A DNA stretch of 37,825 nucleotides from Propionibacteriales bacterium. Lineage in GTDB: Bacteria > Actinomycetota > Actinomycetes > Propionibacteriales > Nocardioidaceae. Each line of letters starts with the position of its first letter. Positions within the stretch are counted from its first letter, which is position 1. The DNA lies in NCBI GenBank assembly GCA_013821195.1, contig JACDHG010000003.1:1-37825 (forward strand), given 5' to 3'. Position numbers and translations under genes: made by a program. Under the pieces are notes generated by a model. The model was not told where the DNA came from. It searched no databases and was given only the letters and a program-made list of their open reading frames with translations. This document shows positions 14,999 to 22,822 of the stretch, one piece after another.

Positions 14999-17373
14999 CG
15001 ACGAAGATGTTCGGCCAGCGGGTGCCGAGAGTCGAGGACCCCCGGCTGCTGAGCGGGCAGGGGCGCTACCTCGACGACCTCGGCCACGACGCGCTCGAGG
15101 TCGCATTCGTCCGTAGCCCGCACGCGCATGCCCGCATCGTCGACGTCGACGTGTCGGCTGCCCTCGACGTCGAGGGGCTGGTGGCGATCTACACGTACGA
15201 CGACCTGGACGGCCGCACCACGGAGCCGCTGCCGCTGCTGATCCCGCATCCGGCGCTGACCCATGGCCGGACGCCGTACGCACTGGCGAAGGACGAGGTC
15301 AATCATGTGGGCGAGGCGATCGCCATGGTGGTCGCCAGCGACCGTTACGTCGCCGAGGACGTCGTCGGGCTGATCCAGGTGGAGTACGAGCTCCTGCCGG
15401 CGGTCGTGGGCATCGAGAGATCACGCGACGGCGGTGACCTGGTGCACGCCGACGTGCCCGGCAACGTCGCCGCCACCATGGTCCAGGAGGTGGGTGATGC
15501 CGCGACCATGATCGCGGCCGCCGGGCACCGCGCCACGTTGTCGCTGTCGATCGAGCGCAGCGCGTCCATGCCGATGGAGGGCAAGGGGGTGCTGGCCCGG
15601 TGGGACCCTGACGACGAGTCGCTGTTGATGCACACGTCCACGCAGACGTCGACGTCGGTGCGCCAGGCGGTCGCCGCCAAGCTGTCGCTTCCCGTGGACC
15701 GGGTCGAGGTCGTCACCCCCGACGTCGGAGGCGGCTTCGGTGTCAAGATCGTGCACCCGTGGCCGGAGGAGATCCTGGTGCCGTGGGCCGCGCTGCGGCT
15801 CGGGCAGCCGGTGAAGTGGGTCGAGGACCGGCGCGAGCACTTCGTCTCCTCGGCACACGAACGCGGTCAGCTGCACGAGGTCGAGTTCGGCTACGACGAC
15901 GACGGCCACCTCCGCGGCTTGTCAGTCCGTTTCTGGCACGACAACGGCGCCTACACGCCGTACGGCCTCATCGTCCCGATCATCACCTCCACCCAGCTGC
16001 TCGGCCCCTACAAGCCTGGGGCCTATCGCGTCGAGTTCCAGAGCCTCTACACCAACACGGTCATCGTGACGCCGTACCGCGGCGCCGGTCGCCCCCAGGG
16101 CTGCTTCGTGATGGAGCGGGTCATGGACGCCATCGCCGCCGACCTCGGGCTCGACCGCACGGTCGTCCGCGAGCGCAACTTCATCCAGCCGGAGGAGATG
16201 CCTTTCGACCACGGCCTGATCTTCCAGGACGGTCGCCCCCTCATCTACGACTCAGGGGACTTCCCGGCGTCGTTGGCCAAGCTCAAGGCGCTCGTCGGCT
16301 GGGACGACTTCGAGAGCTATCGCTCCGCGGCCCGTGCTGAGGGACGCCAGGTCGGCATCGGCGTTGCGTGCTACGTCGAGGGCACCGGGGTCGGCCCCTA
16401 CGAGGGGGGACACCTGCGCATCGAGACCGACGGCTCGGTCGTCGTGTCGACAGGGCTGACCACGCAGGGACAGGGCCACCAGACGATGCTCGCCCAGATC
16501 GTCGCGGACGAGCTCGGCGTCAGCATGGATCGGATCCGGGTCACCACGGGTGACACCCGCCGGTTCAAGTACGCCGTCGGGACCTTCGCGTCGCGCACCG
16601 CCGTGATGTCTGGAAGCGCGGTGGCGCTGACCGCTCGGAAGGTCCGCGCCAAGGCGTTGCGGATCGCCGCCAACGCCCTCGAGGCCTCGGTCGACGACCT
16701 CGAGATCGTCGACGGCCACGTGCAGGTGAAGGGCTCACCGGGGTCGCAGATCGACCTGGGAGCGGTCGCCGTGCTGTCGAACCCGCTGCGCTACGCCTTC
16801 GATGCAGGCGCCACTCGCGCGACCCAGTTCGCGGCGCCGGCAGACCCCAGCGTGCCCCCTGTGCCCGAGAACGACCAGCCGGGACTCGAGGGCACCGACT
16901 ACTACTCGCCGCTGCGCTCGACCTTCGCCAACGGCATGCACGCCGTCGTGGTGGAGACCGACCCCGAGACAGCCGAGATCAAGATCCTGCGCTACTGCGT
17001 CGTACACGACTGCGGAACGGTGATCAACCCGATGATCGTCGAGGGGCAGGTGCATGGGGGGGTTGCCCAAGGCGTAGGCGGCGCGCTCTACGAGCGGATG
17101 GAGTACGACGCGGCGGGTCAGCTGCTCAACGCGTCGTACATGGACTTCCTGATGCCCTACGCGAGCGAGGTCCCACACATCGAGATCGACCATCTGGAGA
17201 CGCCGTCACCGCTGAACCCGCTCGGAGTGAAAGGGGCCGGCGAGGCAGGTGTCATCCCCGGCTCCGCCGCGATCGCCGCAGCCATCGAGGATGCCGAGGG
17301 GTTCGCGATCGCGGCAATGCCCATCTCCCCGAGCGAGCTCTTCGAGCTGCGCCGCCGTCACGCCGGACGGTGA
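14995..17373 (+). CDS. Molybdenum hydroxylase catalytic (molybdopterin) subunit
   Basis: A 792-residue large subunit that would hydroxylate a heterocycle or aldehyde at the Mo centre. Visible are VPRVEDPRLLSGQGRYLDD at the N terminus, the cofactor motif GGGFGVK (245-251), YRGAGRPQG (361-369) and the catalytic glutamate in KGAGEAG (E750). The AYRCSFR Cu-binding loop of CO dehydrogenase is replaced by PYRGAGRPQ, so CO oxidation is excluded. Xanthine, nicotinate, aldehyde and uracil/thymine dehydrogenases are candidates. The RutG-like permease and distant barbiturase-family gene favour a pyrimidine. No XdhC- or CoxDEF-like maturation gene is present in the window. Confidence 0.93.
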   Translation: MTTKMFGQRVPRVEDPRLLSGQGRYLDDLGHDALEVAFVRSPHAHARIVDVDVSAALDVEGLVAIYTYDDLDGRTTEPLPLLIPHPALTHGRTPYALAKDEVNHVGEAIAMVVASDRYVAEDVVGLIQVEYELLPAVVGIERSRDGGDLVHADVPGNVAATMVQEVGDAATMIAAAGHRATLSLSIERSASMPMEGKGVLARWDPDDESLLMHTSTQTSTSVRQAVAAKLSLPVDRVEVVTPDVGGGFGVKIVHPWPEEILVPWAALRLGQPVKWVEDRREHFVSSAHERGQLHEVEFGYDDDGHLRGLSVRFWHDNGAYTPYGLIVPIITSTQLLGPYKPGAYRVEFQSLYTNTVIVTPYRGAGRPQGCFVMERVMDAIAADLGLDRTVVRERNFIQPEEMPFDHGLIFQDGRPLIYDSGDFPASLAKLKALVGWDDFESYRSAARAEGRQVGIGVACYVEGTGVGPYEGGHLRIETDGSVVVSTGLTTQGQGHQTMLAQIVADELGVSMDRIRVTTGDTRRFKYAVGTFASRTAVMSGSAVALTARKVRAKALRIAANALEASVDDLEIVDGHVQVKGSPGSQIDLGAVAVLSNPLRYAFDAGATRATQFAAPADPSVPPVPENDQPGLEGTDYYSPLRSTFANGMHAVVVETDPETAEIKILRYCVVHDCGTVINPMIVEGQVHGGVAQGVGGALYERMEYDAAGQLLNASYMDFLMPYASEVPHIEIDHLETPSPLNPLGVKGAGEAGVIPGSAAIAAAIEDAEGFAIAAMPISPSELFELRRRHAGR

Positions 17374-17404
17374 CGCTCGGCGCATCCTCCCACCACCCCG
17401 GTGG

Positions 17405-18004
17405 TCAGCGGTTGCGGTCAGGGGCCGGCGGAGGGGTCTCGTCAGCGCGGAGATCGTCCTCGTCCTGCTGTTCCTCGATCTTGCGTTTGACGCGGCCGAG
17501 ACCGGGGATGGCCCCGAGCATCTCGTTGAGCTCCTTCGACACGTCGAGGAGGTCGCGCAGGTCGGGCGCCACCGTTCCGAACGTGTCGAGGATCGGCACG
17601 ATGTCGTCGCGGAGCTTGTCGACCAGATCGGGCAACATGTCGAGCATCGCGATGATCGCGACCACCTCGTCGGGGTCCGTCGTCTCTGCCAGGCGTTCGA
17701 GGATCGGCTGCAGTCGCAGCAGGGCGGGCTCGAACTGCTCGAGCTGCTCGATCAGGGGACCGGCCCTGGCTGTCAGGTCGGCTGCCCTGGCGACCACGGT
17801 GTCCGTCTGGTCGATCGCGGCAGCCGCGCGCTGCTGGGTCTGCTCGATGCCGGAGACCACGGCCTGCACCCGTACGACGATCTGCTCGACCTCGGCCACG
17901 ACCACACCGAGGCGAGGCACCAGTGACATCGCGTGCTCGACGGCGTCGAGCCCCTTGCCGGCGGCACCGAACAGGGCGGAGGGTCCAGGAAAGGGCAACG
18001 GCAT
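17405..18004 (-). CDS. Hypothetical coiled-coil protein
   Basis: A 199-residue, mostly helical protein: MPLPFPGPSALFGAAGKGLDAVE at the start, then long heptad-like leucine/valine-rich helices (about residues 25-165) and a charged tail (KRKIEEQQDEDDLRADE) ending in prolines. No enzyme motif is visible. Similar short actinobacterial proteins are often annotated as hypothetical. It runs against the Mo hydroxylase operon and separates it from the CoxG-like gene. The -10-like TAGGCT (18016-18011, minus strand) is 6 nt before the ATG, placing transcription start at the A of ATG, so the mRNA is probably leaderless. Confidence 0.7.
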   Translation of the reverse strand: MPLPFPGPSALFGAAGKGLDAVEHAMSLVPRLGVVVAEVEQIVVRVQAVVSGIEQTQQRAAAAIDQTDTVVARAADLTARAGPLIEQLEQFEPALLRLQPILERLAETTDPDEVVAIIAMLDMLPDLVDKLRDDIVPILDTFGTVAPDLRDLLDVSKELNEMLGAIPGLGRVKRKIEEQQDEDDLRADETPPPAPDRNR

Positions 18005-18010
18005 ACAGTC

Positions 18011-18016
18011 AGCCTA
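18011..18016 (-). promoter_or_regulatory. Predicted -10 box for leaderless coiled-coil gene
   Basis: TAGGCT on the minus strand, followed by six bases and then the ATG at 18004. Counting seven bases from the hexamer puts the start site exactly at the start codon. No ribosome-binding site is seen. No convincing -35 hexamer. Confidence 0.45.
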
Positions 18017-18086
18017 GTGATGCGTCACCATGGGCTCATCGGGTCGCCTGTGGCGGCCACCTCGGCACTCACGCCACGGAGGGCAG

Positions 18087-18752
18087 ATGAAGGTCACCGG
18101 CTCGGCCACGTTGCATGCCTCACGCGACAAGGTCTGGGCGGCGCTCAACGACCCCGCGGTGCTGGTGCGGACCATCCCTGGGTGCCAACGGCTGGAGGCC
18201 ATCGGCGAGGACGCCTACCGGATGACGCTCACCGCCGGAGTCGCCTCGATCAAGGGTGTCTACACGGGTGAGGTGCGGCTGACCGAGCAGCACCCTCTCG
18301 ACACGTTCGTGCTGAAGGCTGCCGGCGCCGGAGGCCCGGGGACGGTGGGGGCCGATGTGCTCGTCACGCTCGCCGAGTCCGGCGACACGACGACGCTGAC
18401 GTATGACGCGGACGCCATCGTCGGAGGCATGATCGGTGGCGTCGGCCAGCGGATGCTGACCGGCGTTGCCAAGAAGACGGCGGTTGAGTTCTTCAATGCG
18501 GTCGACGACCTCCTCACCGGGAAGTCGCCAGCGGCGACGCCTGCCGCCCCCGGCGCCGCGGTCGCCGACCCGACGGCCGTGCCTGCCGCCACGCCGGGGG
18601 CGACCGCCGGAGTCTACGAGGCGCCCGGCGCCCCGGGGGCGCTGTCCGGTCGGAGCTGCGGCTTCGTTCAGGGTGCGCTGGTCGGTGCCGCCGCCGCACT
18701 CTTCGGCGCGGTGGTCGGCGGTTGGCTGAGCGGCCGCCGGCGCCAGTCGTGA
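18087..18752 (+). CDS. CoxG-like SRPBCC protein with C-terminal membrane anchor
   Basis: A 221-residue protein. The N-terminal ~145 residues are a CoxG/SRPBCC hydrophobic-pocket domain: MKVTGSATLHASRDKVWAAL, DPAVLVRTIPGCQRLE, SIKGVYTGEVRL and VDDLLTG. Then comes a proline/alanine-rich linker (about 148-185) and one transmembrane helix with glycine spacing (GALVGAAAALFGAVVGGWLSG) ending in basic residues. CoxG proteins tie Mo hydroxylases to the membrane and are implicated in electron delivery to quinone. Start ATG 18087 follows GGAGGG (18078-18083); the open frame upstream is not supported. The stop overlaps hyuA (GTGA). Confidence 0.85.
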   Translation: MKVTGSATLHASRDKVWAALNDPAVLVRTIPGCQRLEAIGEDAYRMTLTAGVASIKGVYTGEVRLTEQHPLDTFVLKAAGAGGPGTVGADVLVTLAESGDTTTLTYDADAIVGGMIGGVGQRMLTGVAKKTAVEFFNAVDDLLTGKSPAATPAAPGAAVADPTAVPAATPGATAGVYEAPGAPGALSGRSCGFVQGALVGAAAALFGAVVGGWLSGRRRQS

Positions 18753-20866
18753 GCGGTCCGTCGCCGGCGCCTCGACGCGTCAGGATCGGTGTCGACACGG
18801 GCGGGACCTTCACCGACGTCGTGGCCGTCGACGAGGACAGCGGTGAGATTGCCACCACGAAGACCCCGTCGACACCCGCCGACCCGGCCGTCGGCTTCAT
18901 GGCGGGGATCGACAAGGTCCTCGGGCAGCTCGGCCTCGGCGGCGACAGCGTCACAGCCGTCTCGCACGGCACGACGGTGGCGACGAACAGGCTGCTCGAG
19001 GGGAAGGTGGACGGCCTCGGCTTCATCACCACCGAGGGCTACGAGCACATCCTCGAGATCGCCAGGCAGTCTGTCCCGGACGGCTACGGCAACTCCTACT
19101 TCTGGGTCAAGCCGCCGCGGATCGTGCCGGCCGACCGCGTCAGGACCGTCCGCGGCAGGCTGGCCGTGGACGGCTCGCAGATCCGACCGTTCGACGAGGA
19201 GTCCGCGCGCGCGGCCGCCCAGTTCTTCAAGGACGCCGGCATCGGCACGATCGGCGTCTGTTTCCTCCACTCGTACGCCAACCCCGAGCATGAGCTCGCC
19301 ATGCGCGACGTCCTCGTGAAGATCCATCCCGATGCCGTCGTCTCGATCTCCTCTGAGGTGTTGCGCGAGTACCGCGAGTACGAGCGATCGGTGACGACGC
19401 TCGTCGACGCAGCCGTCAAGCCGAGCATCCGGAGCTACGTCGCAGGCGTCACCGACCGGCTCGCGGAGTACTCGGCGGACGAGTCGGGTCAGCCGCGTCG
19501 GGTGCCGTTCTACGTGATGAAGTCCAACGGCGGCGTCCTCAGCGGGCGGGAGGTCGTCAACCAGCCGATCACCACCGTGCTCTCCGGTCCTGCGGCGGGT
19601 GCGCTTGGTGCGGCCGTCGTGGCACAGCGGGCAGGGTTCGACCAGGTGGTGACGTGCGACGGCGGAGGTACGTCCACCGACGTGTGTGTCGTCGTCGACG
19701 GGACCCCCACGCTCACGACCGAGGGGCACGTGGGCGAGTACCCGAGCAAGATCGCGATGCTCGACGTGGTCACGGTCGGCGCGGGTGGAGGGTCGATTGC
19801 CTGGGTCAGCCCCGAGGGCAGCCTGAAGGTTGGGCCCCGGTCGGCGGGAGCGGACCCCGGCCCGATGTGTTACGGCAAGGGCGGCGCGGCCCCGACCGTC
19901 ACCGATGCGCATGTCCTCCTCGGTCGCCTGCCCCCGCACCTGCTCGGCGGTGAGGTGCCACTCGACGTGGATCTGGCCCGCGGTGGGGTCGACGCGCTGG
20001 CGGGCCGGTTGGGGCTCGGTCCGGAGCATTGTGCTCGCGGCATCGTGGAGATATCGGCGTGGAACCAGGCGAACGCGCTGCGCCAGGTCACCGTGAAGAG
20101 GGGGCTCGATGTCCGCGACTTCCACCTCGTCACGTTCGGTGGGTCAGGCTCGCTGCTGGCCTGCCGGCTTGTCGACATCGTGGGCCTGCGCGGCGTGGTG
20201 GTGCCCCTCAGCCCTGGCAACGTCTCGGCATACGGGCTGCTGACCGTCGACGTCCGCATCGACTATGTCCAGACGGCGGTGTCGAAGGACGCCGAGCTCA
20301 CCCTCGTAGACCTCATCGCCGTCCTGGGCGACCTGCTCTCGAAGGCTCAGGACGACCTGGCGGCAGAGGGGTTCCTTCGGAGCCAGCGGCGGTTCACGCG
20401 GATGGCCGACCTGCGCTACTTCGGTCAGGCCTTCGAGGTGCGCGTCGCCATCCCCGGCGGGAAGGTCACCCGAGACCTGCTCGACCGGGTCGTCGAGGCG
20501 TTCCACACCGAGCACGAGCGACTCTACGGCTACCACTTCCGCGACGACCCGAGGCAGCAGGTGGAGTGGGTCAACCTTCGGGTGACCGGCATCGGCCCCA
20601 TTCGCAAGCCAGATCCCCCGGAGCTTGCGCCCGGACGAGGCGCTGCGGCGGCCGTCACCGGCGAGCGCGCCGTCTACTTCGACGACTGGGTGGACACGGT
20701 GATCTACGACCGCGCGGGGCTGGGGGCGGGCGACACCGTCACCGGGCCCGCCGTGGTCGAGGAGTTCTCCTCGACGGTGCCGATCCACCCAGGCTTCGAG
20801 GCGAGCGTCGACCGCTTCGGCAACCTCGTCATCGCCCCGACTTGTCAGCAGCTCAGGTCGCTATGA
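18749..20866 (+). CDS. hyuA: HyuA-type subunit of hydantoinase/oxoprolinase family
   Basis: A 705-residue ATP-binding subunit of the family that includes 5-oxoprolinase, N-methylhydantoin amidohydrolase and acetone carboxylase. Actin-like phosphate motifs are clear: GVDTGGTFTDVVAVD near the N terminus, SHGTTVATNRLLEG, and VTCDGGGTSTDVCVVVDG with GAGGGSIAWV. The enzyme would phosphorylate a carbonyl or amide oxygen with ATP to drive ring opening, amide hydrolysis or carboxylation; the exact reaction cannot be read from sequence. GTG 18749 overlaps the coxG-like stop. Its last codons form one arm of the large hairpin at the hyuB junction. Confidence 0.9.
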   Translation: MSGPSPAPRRVRIGVDTGGTFTDVVAVDEDSGEIATTKTPSTPADPAVGFMAGIDKVLGQLGLGGDSVTAVSHGTTVATNRLLEGKVDGLGFITTEGYEHILEIARQSVPDGYGNSYFWVKPPRIVPADRVRTVRGRLAVDGSQIRPFDEESARAAAQFFKDAGIGTIGVCFLHSYANPEHELAMRDVLVKIHPDAVVSISSEVLREYREYERSVTTLVDAAVKPSIRSYVAGVTDRLAEYSADESGQPRRVPFYVMKSNGGVLSGREVVNQPITTVLSGPAAGALGAAVVAQRAGFDQVVTCDGGGTSTDVCVVVDGTPTLTTEGHVGEYPSKIAMLDVVTVGAGGGSIAWVSPEGSLKVGPRSAGADPGPMCYGKGGAAPTVTDAHVLLGRLPPHLLGGEVPLDVDLARGGVDALAGRLGLGPEHCARGIVEISAWNQANALRQVTVKRGLDVRDFHLVTFGGSGSLLACRLVDIVGLRGVVVPLSPGNVSAYGLLTVDVRIDYVQTAVSKDAELTLVDLIAVLGDLLSKAQDDLAAEGFLRSQRRFTRMADLRYFGQAFEVRVAIPGGKVTRDLLDRVVEAFHTEHERLYGYHFRDDPRQQVEWVNLRVTGIGPIRKPDPPELAPGRGAAAAVTGERAVYFDDWVDTVIYDRAGLGAGDTVTGPAVVEEFSSTVPIHPGFEASVDRFGNLVIAPTCQQLRSL

Positions 20867-20892
20867 CGACCTCAGGTTCTGACAAGTCGGGG
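20835..20892 (+). promoter_or_regulatory. 58-nt hairpin holding the hyuA stop and hyuB start in its loop (copy B)
   Basis: Perfect 14-bp arms CCCCGACTTGTCAG (20835-20848) and CTGACAAGTCGGGG (20879-20892). After a 3x3 internal loop, CTCAGGTCG (20852-20860) pairs with CGACCTCAG (20867-20875) with one mismatch. The six-base loop CTATGA (20861-20866) contains the overlapping stop and start. In mRNA this would bury the hyuB start until a ribosome finishing hyuA opens it, a plausible device for strict translational coupling. The outer arm recurs at 8280-8291, so it may also be an inserted palindromic element. Confidence 0.8.
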
Positions 20893-22758
20893 ACAGCGGT
20901 GGACCCGGTGCTCGTCGAGATCGTCGAGGGCTACCTTGCCTCTGTCGAGGAGGAGGTGGAGACGGCTATCGGGCGCACCGCGCGGTCGCCGATGATCCGC
21001 GACGCCCACGACTACCGCGCCGGGATCCACGACCGCCACCTGCGCAAGCTGACCGGACGGTCGTATTCCGCGCTTGTGCACCCGGTCGTGCGGGACTACC
21101 CGATCCAGACGATGCGGCCGGGCGACGTCTTCTTCCACAACGACGTCTACCTGTCAGAAGGCGGCATCGGCCACTTGCCCGACCTGTGCGTCACCGCGCC
21201 GGTCTTCTGTGGGCGGGAGGTCGTCGCGTTCGTGCAGGCGTTCGGGCACCATGACGATATCGGGGGATCGGTGCCCGGGTCGATGCCGTCGAACGCCACC
21301 TCCGTGTTCGAGGAAGGCTTGATGGTGCCGCCGATCAAGCTGTGGGACGAGGGGGTCCCCTGCGAGCAGGCGCTGAAGATCATGACCCGGAACTCGCGGA
21401 TGCCGGAGTCGCTGGCGGCGGATCTCGACGCCGAGTGCTCCGCCTGCCTGATGGGCGCGCGCCGGATGGCGGAGCTGTTCGCCCGCTACGGCCAGGACCG
21501 GGTCGAGGCCTGTTTCGACGCGATCCTCGCCAAGACGACTGAGACGTTCCGGCGCGAGATCCTCGCCAAGATCCCCGAGGGCACCTTCGTCTGGGAGGAC
21601 TATGCCGAGCACGACGGCGTCGAGGAGCCCCGGCTGCACACCCAGCGCATCACCTTGACGAAGGTGGCCGACGACGGTGGCCGGATCATCATCGACTTCG
21701 ACGGGACGGCGCCGCAGGCGCGAGGCCCGATCAACCACTGCGGTGACTACGCCGACGGCAACTTCTTGAAGAAGTGGCTCGCGCCCATCCTGCGCAACCT
21801 CGCCGACTCCCCGGAGCGGATGGCCGAGATCGACGTCAACGAGGGGGTTGTGCCGCTGATCGAGATGCGGTTTCCCCCGCCGGGGACCCTGCTCACCCCG
21901 GTCTTCCCGGCTCCCACGAACGCGCGAACCTTCGTCATCCTGCGGCTGCTCGGGGTGCTGGCGGGCGTGCTCGCGAAGGCCGTCGACGGTCGGATGCCTG
22001 CCGACCAGGAGACGATCCGCTACACCGGGGTGTACGGCGACGACCTCGAGGGCCAGCCGTACCTGATGCGCGAGGTGCTCGGCGGCGGGTCCGGCGGGCG
22101 CTGCTACGCCGACGGCGAGGACACCATCCACGTCGTACCCGACTCACGGAACCTGCCGACGGAGTTCAGCGAAGGTCGGTTCCCGTTCGTGGTCGAGCGT
22201 CTCGGGCTCGCCATCGACTCTGGAGGCGCGGGGCTGCATCGTGGTGGGTGCGGCTACGAGAAGCACATCCGGATGCTGACGGACGCCCACTTCATGTCGA
22301 TCGCCGACCGTTCGATCCTCGCCTGCTGGGGTGTCAAGGGCGGTAAGGCAGGCAAGTCGTTCGACGTCACCGTCGACCTCGGCGGACCCGACGAGCGCGT
22401 GGTCGGCGCGCTGGCCGACGCGGAGCCGGTGGCCGCGGGACAGGTCATCCGGATCCGCACCACCGGCGGGGGAGGCTGGGGTGACCCGCTCGAGCGTGCG
22501 TATGACGATGTGGCCCGTGACGTCTCATGGGGCAAGGTGTCGGTCGCCGGGGCGCGGGACGACTACGGCGTGATACTCGAGCGCCACGGTCCCGACGTCA
22601 TCGTCGACGCGAAAGCCTCGTCCCGCCTTCGCGACGAGCAACGGGCGGCTCGAACCGAGCGGGTGGCCGTGCAGGGTGACCCGTTCTTCGACCGCGGGCC
22701 CGGCTACCGTCGGCTCTCGGGGGGCACCACTCACGCGGACGTCGACCTGCTGACCTGA
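20863..22758 (+). CDS. hyuB: HyuB-type subunit of hydantoinase/oxoprolinase family
   Basis: A 631-residue partner of HyuA. Family stretches include VDPVLVEIVEGYLASVEEE, AIGRTARSPMIRDAHDYRAGI, MRPGDVFFHNDVYLSEGGIGHLPD, AFGHHDDIGGSVPGSMP, IDFDGTAPQARGPINHCGDY and the C-terminal RIRTTGGGGWGDPLERA. In characterised relatives this subunit carries metal ligands and much of the active site. ATG 20863 overlaps the hyuA stop by four bases (ATGA) inside a hairpin loop; the N-terminal residues MTTSGSDKSGT are encoded by its 3' arm. Last gene of the plus-strand catabolic run. Confidence 0.9.
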   Translation: MTTSGSDKSGTAVDPVLVEIVEGYLASVEEEVETAIGRTARSPMIRDAHDYRAGIHDRHLRKLTGRSYSALVHPVVRDYPIQTMRPGDVFFHNDVYLSEGGIGHLPDLCVTAPVFCGREVVAFVQAFGHHDDIGGSVPGSMPSNATSVFEEGLMVPPIKLWDEGVPCEQALKIMTRNSRMPESLAADLDAECSACLMGARRMAELFARYGQDRVEACFDAILAKTTETFRREILAKIPEGTFVWEDYAEHDGVEEPRLHTQRITLTKVADDGGRIIIDFDGTAPQARGPINHCGDYADGNFLKKWLAPILRNLADSPERMAEIDVNEGVVPLIEMRFPPPGTLLTPVFPAPTNARTFVILRLLGVLAGVLAKAVDGRMPADQETIRYTGVYGDDLEGQPYLMREVLGGGSGGRCYADGEDTIHVVPDSRNLPTEFSEGRFPFVVERLGLAIDSGGAGLHRGGCGYEKHIRMLTDAHFMSIADRSILACWGVKGGKAGKSFDVTVDLGGPDERVVGALADAEPVAAGQVIRIRTTGGGGWGDPLERAYDDVARDVSWGKVSVAGARDDYGVILERHGPDVIVDAKASSRLRDEQRAARTERVAVQGDPFFDRGPGYRRLSGGTTHADVDLLT

Positions 22759-22760
22759 CC

Positions 22761-22816
22761 GCGAACTGCGGGAATCCGCATGCGTTCATCGGCGCGTTGC
22801 GCTTCCCCGCAATCGC
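22761..22816. terminator. Imperfect hairpin between convergent hyuB and LuxR-regulator genes
   Basis: GCGAACTGCGGGAA (22761-22774) pairs with TTCCCCGCAATCGC (22803-22816) apart from a small internal loop and one bulged C. It fills the 64-nt gap between the two converging stop codons. No T tract follows on either strand, so bidirectional termination is a reasonable but unproved reading. Confidence 0.45.
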
Positions 22817-22822
22817 GCGGGG

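Noticed and set aside
13608-17373. Identification of the Mo hydroxylase as CO dehydrogenase because of the CoxMSL order and a CoxG-like gene
   Set aside because: The catalytic subunit has YRGAGRPQ where CO dehydrogenase has the AYRCSFR loop that binds copper.
12108-17373. Plain xanthine uptake and oxidation cassette
   Set aside because: The permease signature is of the uracil branch, and no urate, allantoin or XdhC genes accompany it. Not fully excluded.
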